Part shown: piece after piece, positions 1 to 5,268 of the stretch
How the letters are laid out: every line of letters begins with the position of its first letter
Numbering within the stretch: the stretch's first letter is position 1
NCBI GenBank assembly: GCA_050743625.1
Contig: JBOGED010000232.1
Coordinates: forward strand, 1 to 5,978
Origin: JBOGED01 sp050743625
GTDB taxonomy: Bacteria; Actinomycetota; Nitriliruptoria; Euzebyales; Egibacteraceae
Reading direction: 5' to 3'
Length of the DNA: 5,978 nt
Program-made: the position numbers and the translations under genes
Notes under the pieces: generated by a model
What the model saw: the letters and a program-made list of their open reading frames with translations, nothing else
Told to the model about the DNA's origin: nothing
Databases searched by the model: none

Positions 1-321
1 GTGTGGCTCCCGCAGCTTCGAGTACCCCTCGTACAACGAGAACAGGGCACCGAGCGTGAAGAGGACGACCGCGACGACGAACGACCAGAAGTAGCGCTCC
101 CGGCCGTACCCGAAGGGCCGCTCCTGAGACTCGGGCTTGCGCGCCGCCTTGCCGCCGAGCAGGAGCAGCGCCTGGTTTCCGCTGTCGGCGACCGAGTGCA
201 CCGACTCGGCGAGCATCGAGCTCGCCCCGGTGATCCAGAACCCGACGAACTTCGCGATCGCGATACCGGCGTTCGCGAGCAACGCCGCGATCACCGCCTT
301 CGTGCTACCCCCAGCTGCCAT
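1..321 (-). CDS. Cation diffusion facilitator (CDF) transporter, N-terminal part, cut by the window edge
   Basis: This is the first 107 residues of an inner-membrane metal/proton antiporter of the CDF family; the reading frame is still open at base 1. Visible are a hydrophobic first helix (about residues 9-30), a second helix (about 36-56) with the motif SVHSVADSGNQ, a basic loop, the FGYGRERYFW motif (70-79) and a third helix (about 77-98). His42 and Asp46 form the HxxxD pair that in this family lines the transport site and usually goes with zinc. The HS-x-x-D-x-x-NQ form resembles the SLC30A9/ZnT9-like branch more than ZitB or FieF. The second HxxxD/DxxxD motif and the cytoplasmic domain lie outside the window. 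The ATG at 321-319 is chosen because the family's N-terminus starts here; only a weak purine-rich stretch precedes it. It starts 10 bases after the oxidoreductase stop codon, so co-transcription is likely. Metal specificity is inference. Confidence 0.9.
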   Translation of the reverse strand, partial: MAAGGSTKAVIAALLANAGIAIAKFVGFWITGASSMLAESVHSVADSGNQALLLLGGKAARKPESQERPFGYGRERYFWSFVVAVVLFTLGALFSLYEGYSKLREPH

Positions 322-331
322 GCCGCGAACT

Positions 332-1771
332 CTACCGCCGCGTCTTTGCGGTCCGAAGCACCGCCTGAGCGGCGTGCCAGCCGCACAAGCCGTGGACGCC
401 GCCGCCTGGCGGGGTGGACGACGAGCACAAGTAAAGCCCGTCGACCGGGGTCGTGTAGGGGGACCAGCGGGCGACCGGGCGGGCGAAGAGCTGGCGTAGG
501 TCCTGGACGCCGCCGTTGATGTCCCCACCGACATAGTTCGCGTTGTACGCCTCGATGGCGGCGGGAGGTCGGGCCTTGCGCGCCAGGATCAGGTCGCGAA
601 AGCCGGGCGCGAACCGCTCGATCTGCGCCTCGATCCGCTCGGTCATGTCGACCGTGGAGCCGTTTGGCACGTGACAGTAGCCCCACAGCGTGTGCTTGCC
701 TTCAGGCGCTCTCGTGCCGTCGAACAGGCTCTGCTGGGCGAGGATGAGGAACGGTCGCTCCGGGTGGTGGCCATGACCAACGAGGTCCTCGGCGGCCGCG
801 ACCTCCTCCAGCGCGCCCCCGATGTGGACCGTTCCCGCGTGACGGCAGCCCTCCGCCTTCCACGGCACCGGCCCGTCGAGCGCCCAGTCCACCTTGAACA
901 CTCCCGGACCATAGCGGTACCGCATCAACCGGTCCCGGTAGGTTGGGGGAAGCCGGTCCCCCGCGATCCGCACCAGCTGGTTCGGCCCCACGTCGAGCAG
1001 GACCGCGCGCGCCCGCAGCAGCTCATCGAGCGAATCGACACGCCAACCCGTGACGATCTCACCACCGAGGGTCTTCAGGTAGCCGGCGAGCGCACCAGCC
1101 AGCGCCTGCGTCCCGCCCCGCGGCAGCGGCCAGCCAACCAGGTGGCCGAGAATGCCCATGACGAGCCCGAACCCCGCGGTCACCGGCTGGTCCAGCCGGA
1201 GCATCGAGTGCGCCGCGAGCCCCGCGAACAACGCCCGCGCATGGTCTGTATCGAACCGGCGCGAGGCCAATCCCACCGCCGGGCGGACCGCGAGGAGACC
1301 GAACCGGCCAGCCGCCAGCGGGTGCGCCGGCACGCGCAGCGGGCTCAAGGCCGCGGGAGCGATCCGGTCCCAGTCGCGCACCAACGGGGCGAACAGCCGC
1401 CGCCATGCGGCACCGTCCGGGCCGAGCTCGGACGCCGTGGCACCGAGATCCTGCCACAGGAGCGCGGCGCTGCCCTCCTCGACGGTGTGGGCGAGCGCCG
1501 CCGGCGGGTGCACCCACTCCAAGCCGTGTTCGTCCAGCGGCCATCTTCGGAAGACGGGAGAGGCGAGCGCCAGCGGGTGGATCGCCGAGCAGATGTCGTG
1601 GACGAACCCTGGCAGCGTCTCCTCGGCGGAGCGCATCCCGCCCCCGACGGTGTCCCCCGCCTCGATCACCCGCACCGACCAACCGGCCTCGGCCAGCGTG
1701 ATCGCCGCCGCCAGCCCATTCGGACCCGCGCCGACAACCACCGCGTCCCGAGCCTGGCCAAGTGTTCTCAT
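332..1771 (-). CDS. FAD-dependent oxidoreductase, phytoene dehydrogenase/PYROXD2-like
   Basis: This complete 479-residue flavoprotein belongs to the amine-oxidase/CrtI-like superfamily. Residues 10-39 form the dinucleotide-binding beta-alpha-beta fold, with GAGPNG at 14-19 and the acidic Glu37 that normally holds the FAD ribose. The GDTVGGGMRS segment follows at 39-48. The C-terminus carries the second FAD signature, STPPGGGVHGLCG (452-464), typical of the PYROXD2-like branch rather than of carotenoid desaturases proper. No carotenoid gene (crtB, crtE, lycopene cyclase) is nearby, so a role in carotenoid synthesis is not supported and the substrate is unknown. The start is the ATG at 1771-1769, preceded by AGGA (1781-1778) at a 6-base gap. 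Its stop lies 10 bases before the CDF transporter start, suggesting an operon. An operator-like dyad sits 60 bases upstream. The family is certain; the function is not. Confidence 0.92.
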   Translation of the reverse strand: MRTLGQARDAVVVGAGPNGLAAAITLAEAGWSVRVIEAGDTVGGGMRSAEETLPGFVHDICSAIHPLALASPVFRRWPLDEHGLEWVHPPAALAHTVEEGSAALLWQDLGATASELGPDGAAWRRLFAPLVRDWDRIAPAALSPLRVPAHPLAAGRFGLLAVRPAVGLASRRFDTDHARALFAGLAAHSMLRLDQPVTAGFGLVMGILGHLVGWPLPRGGTQALAGALAGYLKTLGGEIVTGWRVDSLDELLRARAVLLDVGPNQLVRIAGDRLPPTYRDRLMRYRYGPGVFKVDWALDGPVPWKAEGCRHAGTVHIGGALEEVAAAEDLVGHGHHPERPFLILAQQSLFDGTRAPEGKHTLWGYCHVPNGSTVDMTERIEAQIERFAPGFRDLILARKARPPAAIEAYNANYVGGDINGGVQDLRQLFARPVARWSPYTTPVDGLYLCSSSTPPGGGVHGLCGWHAAQAVLRTAKTRR

Positions 1772-1830
1772 CCGGAGTCCTATCTTTACCGACCGAGCGT
1801 CCCGAAACCGTTACGACGCCCAACAGGGCG

Positions 1831-1856
1831 AGATATCGCTCGGACAAGCGATGTCT
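1831..1856. promoter_or_regulatory. Operator-like dyad in the divergent spacer
   Basis: AGATATCGCT (1831-1840) and AGCGATGTCT (1847-1856) are inverted copies with one mismatch over 10 bases, separated by CGGACA. The dyad lies between the oxidoreductase start (1771, reading left) and the small ORF start (1886, reading right), the usual place for a repressor site that controls divergent genes. Size and symmetry fit a dimeric helix-turn-helix regulator of TetR or GntR type, but no such gene is in the window. I could not identify convincing -35/-10 pairs around it. The symmetry is seen directly; the role is inference. Confidence 0.45.
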
Positions 1857-1885
1857 GGGATCGGTCGCTCTTCCACCGTGATGGG

Positions 1886-2011
1886 GTGAGGATCGAGATC
1901 CACTTGGATCAGATGGAGCCGCCAGCCGGTCACGCCTACCTGTGCACAGACGGGACGGCGGCACCCGTGGTGACGTTCGCGGGGTGGCTGGGTCTGTTGC
2001 GCGCGTTGTAG
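1886..2011 (+). CDS. Small conserved-looking actinobacterial protein of unknown function (41 aa)
   Basis: This short ORF begins MRIEIHLDQMEPPAG and ends FAGWLGLLRAL. From memory, this pattern (a charged beta-like start, a D-x-x-PPAG turn, a variable middle, then an F-x-GWLGLLRAL end) recurs in small actinobacterial hypothetical proteins; I cannot run the search that would confirm it. No function is known to me. There is no signal peptide or membrane helix. The start is the GTG at 1886: it is the only plausible one before the conserved-looking segment, and no clear Shine-Dalgarno sequence precedes it. The stop is TAG at 2009-2011. Directly after it the same frame reads Asp-Leu-Ile-Glu and then TAA at 2024-2026, as if a tyrosine codon (TAC/TAT) had become TAG. 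The gene may therefore be slightly truncated. It is divergent from the oxidoreductase operon. Confidence 0.5.
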   Translation: MRIEIHLDQMEPPAGHAYLCTDGTAAPVVTFAGWLGLLRAL

Positions 2012-2137
2012 GACCTCATCGAGTAAGGATCTGGGGGACAATAACCTTGATGCTTGTCCGATGTGCGCTGACCGCGAGGCGTTGGGTTCGCCCACCGAAG
2101 GTTGCTCAAAGTACCTGAAGCGCCTAACCCTTGCGGT

Positions 2138-2156
2138 GCGTTACGTCCCGTGACGC
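2138..2156. promoter_or_regulatory. Short dyad GCGTTACG/CGTGACGC
   Basis: GCGTTACG (2138-2145) and CGTGACGC (2149-2156) are inverted with one mismatch (a T-G wobble in RNA), separated by TCC. The left half includes one of the CGTTACG heptamers found repeatedly in this intergenic stretch. It could be a binding site for a dimeric regulator of the downstream BTAD gene, or a small RNA stem. Only the symmetry is directly visible. Confidence 0.35.
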
Positions 2157-2227
2157 CAGTTCCTACCGGAACCGTACCGGCCGGAATCTCCGATGGAAAC
2201 GACACAGCCGGAACGAACCTGCCGACA

Positions 2228-2261
2228 CTGCACTTTTCTCCGTATCCGGAGGAAAGTGCAG
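2228..2261. repeat. Strong 15-bp hairpin, left half of the inverted pair
   Basis: Left arm CTGCACTTTTCTCCG (2228-2242), loop TATC, right arm CGGAGGAAAGTGCAG (2247-2261): 14 Watson-Crick pairs and one G-T wobble. No U-run follows on either strand, and no gene ends close by (the small ORF stops 216 bases earlier), so a plain intrinsic terminator is not the best reading. The structure is seen directly; the function is unknown. Confidence 0.75.
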
Positions 2262-2286
2262 GTCAGATGCATGCTGTCTCGCTGAG

Positions 2287-2323
2287 CTGCAGCTTTTCCT
2301 TCGGATACGCGGGAAAGTTGGAG
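2287..2323. repeat. Weaker hairpin, right half of the inverted pair
   Basis: Left arm CTGCAGCTTTTCC (2287-2299) pairs with GGGAAAGTTGGAG (2311-2323) with 10 Watson-Crick pairs, two wobbles and one G-G mismatch; the loop is 11 bases. It is a diverged, reverse-oriented relative of the 2228-2261 hairpin. Confidence 0.55.
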
Positions 2324-2422
2324 CCGAGGTTCGCACCCTCGGCCGGGGCCTCAAGAGATTGCGCGGCAGCGCCCTCCGTGAAAGCCGGGACGTTACGGTT
2401 CCCTGTGGCGAGGCTGGGCCGT

Positions 2423-2428
2423 TACGCT
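2423..2428 (+). promoter_or_regulatory. Candidate -10 box (TACGCT) for the BTAD regulator
   Basis: TACGCT fits the actinobacterial TAnnnT pattern and ends 6 bases before the ATG at 2435, the usual distance from a -10 box to the transcription start. Transcription could then begin at or next to that ATG, giving a leaderless mRNA. The only -35-like sequence at suitable spacing, TTCCCT (2399-2404), is poor. A ribosome-binding alternative, GAGG at 2429-2432, favours the ATG at 2441 instead; the two readings exclude each other. Confidence 0.3.
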
Positions 2429-2440
2429 GAGGCGATGGGG

Positions 2441-5215
2441 ATGCTGGTGGTGGCGTTGCTGGGGGCGCCGCGGGTCGAGCGGGATGGGCGGCCGGTGGTG
2501 GTCGATACCCGCAAGGCGGTGGCGCTGCTCGCGTACCTCGCGGTCACTGGGCAGGCGCACCGGCGGGATGCGTTGGCGGCGCTGCTGTGGCCGGATGCGG
2601 ATACGGCGCGGGCGCGGGGGGCGCTGCGGCGGACGCTGTCGGCCCTGGCCAAGGGGCTGGGGGGTGGTTGGCTGGTCGCTGGCCGCGAGGCGATCGGCCT
2701 TGACCGGGAAGGCCTCGAGCTCGACATCGAGCGGTTCCGCCGCTTGGCGGACGAGGCCGGTGACGATCCGACCCTGCTTGAGCGGGCGGTCGCGCTGCAT
2801 CGCGGCGAGTTTCTCGCCGGGTTCGGGGTTCGAGGCTGCGAGGGGTTCGACGACTGGCAGTTCTTCGAGGGTGAGAGCTTGAAGCGCGAGCACGCGGCGG
2901 CGCTCGAACGGCTGGTCGACGCGCTCGCCGCGCGCGGCGCGTTCGACCGGGCGATCACCCATGCGCGCCGCTGGCTCGCGCTGGACCCACTCCACGAGCC
3001 GGCTCACCGGGGGCTGATCCGCCTGTACGCGTGGAGCGGCGACCGGGTCGCGGCGATCCGCCAGTACCGGGAGTGCGTGCGGGTGCTCACCCAGGAGCTC
3101 GGGGTCGGCCCGCTGGAGGAGACGACTGCGCTGTACGAGTCCGTCAACGCCGGCACCCTCTGCTCGCCACAGCCGTCCCTGCCCACTCCCTCGCTCTCCC
3201 CTGATCCGATCCCATCCCGCGGGACCGCGCCGCTGGTCGGTCGGGACGCCGAGCTGCGATTGGTGGTCGCTCGCCACTCGGCCGTCGTGGCGGATGGCCA
3301 GCTGGTCGTGCTGGAAGGCGAAGCCGGGATCGGGAAGACCCGCTTGGCCGAGGAGCTGCTCGCGCACGCGCGCGCCGAGGGAGCGGCAACCTTCGCCGCC
3401 CGCTGCCACGAGGGCGAGGAACAGCTCGCCTACGGGCTGGTCACGGAGGCGCTCCGCGCCGCGATCACGACCGAGCCCACCGGGTGGGTGCAGAAGGTAC
3501 CTCCCGACGCGGTCGCGGAGGCCGCGCGGCTCGTGCCCGACCTTGCCCAGCTTCACGGGGGCGTGCCCGCCGCCTTGCCGCACGACAGCCCAGGCGCCCA
3601 AGCGCGGATGCTGGAGGGGGTAGCGACCACGTTGGCCGTCGCGTGCTCGGGCGCTCCCGCGGGTGTCCTGCTGCTCGACGACCTGCACTGGGCGGATAGC
3701 GCCTCGCTGGATGTCCTGACCTATCTGGTCCGGCGGTTGGAGAACCGGCCCGCATACATCGTGGTGACGTGGCGTACTGAGGAGATCCCACCACAGCACC
3801 GGTTACGGCTCTTGCTCGCCGAGGCCGCGCGAGCGGGAAGCGCAACCCAGGTCGAGCTGGCGAGGCTGGGACCCGTGGACGTCGCGCGCCTCGTGGCGGC
3901 CGCCGGCCTCCCCTCGGGGATTGTCTCTCGCCTGCACAGCGAGACTGGTGGCCTGCCGTTCTCTGTCGTCGAGCACCTCGACGAGATGGCGAGCGGGCGG
4001 CTGGCCACGGACGCGGCTGAGTGGCCCGTCCCCGGCGGAGTGCGGGATCTGCTCCGCGCGCGCCTTGGCAGGCTGTCCGAGACGGGTCGCCAGGTATGCA
4101 CGACCGCGGCGGTGATCGGCGGCTCGTTCGACGCCGATGTCCTCCGCGTCGCGAGCGGACGCAGCGACGACGAGACGGTCTCCGCGCTCGAGGAGCTGAT
4201 CAGCCGGGGGTTCGTCAACGAGCGGGAGCGCGGCGCGTACGACTTCGCGCACCCACGCACTCGCGCGCTGGTCTACGCCGAGACGAGCCTCGCGCGGCGG
4301 CGCCTGCTCCACCGGCGGGTAGCGGAGGCGCTGCGTGGTGGGCGGTCCAAAGCGGCGCTCGTCGCGAACCATCTCCGCCTGGCCGGTGACGACGGGGTCG
4401 CCGCTGAGCTCTTCGCCGTGGCCGCCGAGCATGCGCGAGAGCTCCACGCCAACGCCGAGGCGGTCGCGCACTTCGAGGCCGCGCTCGCGTTGGGCCATCC
4501 GCAGGCGGCTCGGCTGCACGAGGCAGTGGGCGACCTCCAGACCTTGGCGGGCGAGTATGGCGCGGCCCTGAAGCGTTACGAGACCGCCGCGGCGCTCGGC
4601 GCGGACGTCGAGCAGAAGCTGGGCCAGATCCACCATCGCCGCGGTCACTGGGCGCTGGCCGAGCGGCACTTCGCGGCAGCCTTCACCGCCACGGACCAGC
4701 CCGGAACGCGCTCGCGGCTGGAGGCGGACCGCAGCCTCAACGCGCACCGCGCCGGAGACGCCGCCGAGGCGCAGGCTCACGCCGCGCGGGCCCTGCGGCT
4801 GGCCGAGGAGGCAGGTGATGGCCTCGCGCTCGCGCAGGCGCGCAACATCTCCGGTGTCCTCGCAAGCAGCCGCGGCGAGCACGACGTGGCACGCCACCAC
4901 CTCGAGGAGAGCCTAGGCCACGCGAACGACCTGCCCGCGAGAGTGGCCGCGTTGAACAACCTCGCGCTCGCCTGTGCGGCCGCCGGTGAGCGCGGCCGCG
5001 CGCTGGAGCTCGCGTCGACCGCGCTCCAGCTGTGCACCGCGTTCGGAGACCGCCACCGGCAGGCCGCGCTCCACAGCAACCTCGCCGACTTGCTTCACGC
5101 CGCCGGTCGCGACAGCGAGGCGATCGCCCAGCTGACCGAGGCCGCCCGGCTGTTCGCCGAGATCGACGAGCCCGGCCTGCGAGAACCCGAGATCTGGAAG
5201 CTCGTCGAGTGGTAG
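2441..5215 (+). CDS. SARP-like transcriptional regulator: winged helix, BTAD, AAA-type ATPase and TPR repeats
   Basis: This 924-residue cytoplasmic protein is of the AfsR-like type. In order: an OmpR/PhoB-like DNA-binding domain (about 1-88); a bacterial transcriptional activation domain, itself TPR-like (about 92-238); a Pro/Ser-rich linker (about 242-262); and an ATPase that starts at APLVGRDAEL (about 261-270), with Walker A GEAGIGKTR (293-301, Lys299) and Walker B LLLDDLHWAD (Asp413-Asp414). The C-terminal third (about 640-905) is alanine-rich helical repeats of TPR type, ending in EIWKLVEW. Known relatives activate secondary-metabolite or stress genes; the ATPase and TPR parts sense nucleotides, ligands or partners. 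The target here is unknown. The ATG at 2441 is chosen because GAGG lies 8 bases upstream and family proteins begin close to their first beta-strand; the ATG at 2435 in the same frame is nearly as good. Leu455 is a TTA codon, the only one in the window's genes. It is transcribed alone, converging on ung. Confidence 0.93.
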   Translation: MLVVALLGAPRVERDGRPVVVDTRKAVALLAYLAVTGQAHRRDALAALLWPDADTARARGALRRTLSALAKGLGGGWLVAGREAIGLDREGLELDIERFRRLADEAGDDPTLLERAVALHRGEFLAGFGVRGCEGFDDWQFFEGESLKREHAAALERLVDALAARGAFDRAITHARRWLALDPLHEPAHRGLIRLYAWSGDRVAAIRQYRECVRVLTQELGVGPLEETTALYESVNAGTLCSPQPSLPTPSLSPDPIPSRGTAPLVGRDAELRLVVARHSAVVADGQLVVLEGEAGIGKTRLAEELLAHARAEGAATFAARCHEGEEQLAYGLVTEALRAAITTEPTGWVQKVPPDAVAEAARLVPDLAQLHGGVPAALPHDSPGAQARMLEGVATTLAVACSGAPAGVLLLDDLHWADSASLDVLTYLVRRLENRPAYIVVTWRTEEIPPQHRLRLLLAEAARAGSATQVELARLGPVDVARLVAAAGLPSGIVSRLHSETGGLPFSVVEHLDEMASGRLATDAAEWPVPGGVRDLLRARLGRLSETGRQVCTTAAVIGGSFDADVLRVASGRSDDETVSALEELISRGFVNERERGAYDFAHPRTRALVYAETSLARRRLLHRRVAEALRGGRSKAALVANHLRLAGDDGVAAELFAVAAEHARELHANAEAVAHFEAALALGHPQAARLHEAVGDLQTLAGEYGAALKRYETAAALGADVEQKLGQIHHRRGHWALAERHFAAAFTATDQPGTRSRLEADRSLNAHRAGDAAEAQAHAARALRLAEEAGDGLALAQARNISGVLASSRGEHDVARHHLEESLGHANDLPARVAALNNLALACAAAGERGRALELASTALQLCTAFGDRHRQAALHSNLADLLHAAGRDSEAIAQLTEAARLFAEIDEPGLREPEIWKLVEW

Positions 5216-5216
5216 T

Positions 5217-5258
5217 TGTGCGGGATCGCGGCGGTCCGTACTCCGCCGGGCCCGCACA
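5217..5258. terminator. Bipartite GC-rich hairpin between convergent genes
   Basis: TGTGCGGG (5217-5224) pairs perfectly with CCCGCACA (5251-5258), and inside it CGGCGG (5229-5234) pairs with CCGCCG (5243-5248). It begins 2 bases after the regulator's stop and lies 10 bases beyond the ung stop, so it can serve both transcripts. There is no proper U-tract on either side, as is common for actinobacterial terminators. Confidence 0.75.
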
Positions 5259-5268
5259 CTTAAAGGTT

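Larger units (their letters stand above)
2228..2323. repeat. Inverted pair of hairpin elements (REP/BIME- or MITE-like)
   Basis: Two imperfect palindromes stand here in opposite orientation. The reverse complement of the first (2228-2261) aligns to the second (2287-2323) at about 29 of 34 positions with three single-base gaps, and shares an exact core: CGTATCCG (2241-2248) against CGGATACG (2302-2309). The similarity extends inward by TCAG (2263-2266) against CTGA (2282-2285). The unit can fold either as two short hairpins or as one long stem with a loop of about 15 bases (2267-2281). This is the architecture of paired REP sequences (BIMEs) or a very small MITE. It has no transposase gene, and no target-site duplication is obvious to me. 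Confidence 0.6.
2012..2440. other. Gene-free region upstream of the BTAD regulator
   Basis: I find no convincing gene on either strand in these 429 bases. The open frames here have no recognisable motif. The frame leading into the regulator is open back to a TTG at 2102, but its translation lacks any family feature. The region does hold ordered structure: a dyad at 2138-2156, three CCGGAA hexamers (2166, 2181, 2208), a pair of related hairpins in opposite orientation (2228-2261 and 2287-2323), and CGTTACG heptamers at 2139, 2391 and 2420. It most likely contains the regulator's promoter and control sites, perhaps with a structured leader or a small RNA. Confidence 0.6.

Noticed and set aside
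332..1771. Carotenoid phytoene desaturase (crtI)
   Set aside because: The C-terminal PPGGGVHGLCG signature fits the PYROXD2-like branch, and no carotenoid biosynthesis genes are adjacent.
671..1885. Long plus-strand open frame opposite the oxidoreductase
   Set aside because: It is the Arg/Pro-rich antisense shadow of a clearly recognisable flavoprotein gene. Only its last 41 codons (1886-2011) look like protein-coding sequence.
1811..2205. Minus-strand open frames over the small ORF and the intergenic start
   Set aside because: Neither has a recognisable motif, and they overlap each other and the small ORF, which has the better family-like pattern.
2160..2213. CCGGAA repeats (2166, 2181, 2208) as an ordered operator array
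   Set aside because: Spacings of 15 and 27 bases are irregular, and the hexamer is common in GC-rich DNA. It is noted in the intergenic entry only.
2228..2261. Intrinsic terminator for the small ORF
   Set aside because: It lies 216 bases past the stop, lacks a U-run, and has a related inverted partner next to it, which suggests a repeat element or regulatory structure instead.
2131..2430. 99-codon plus-strand frame in the gene-free region
   Set aside because: Its composition is Arg/Ser/Cys-rich with no motif, and it runs across both hairpins. It is best explained as chance.
2102..2440. N-terminal extension of the BTAD regulator back to TTG at 2102
   Set aside because: The frame is open, but the translation shows no domain or compositional feature of the family. 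It would run through the hairpin pair, and ATGs with a suitable ribosome-binding site stand directly before the conserved winged-helix domain.
2393..3799. Minus-strand open frame of 468 codons opposite the regulator
   Set aside because: Its translation is rich in Arg, Gln and Pro without motifs, and the plus strand has continuous domain matches. This is typical of GC-rich antisense frames.
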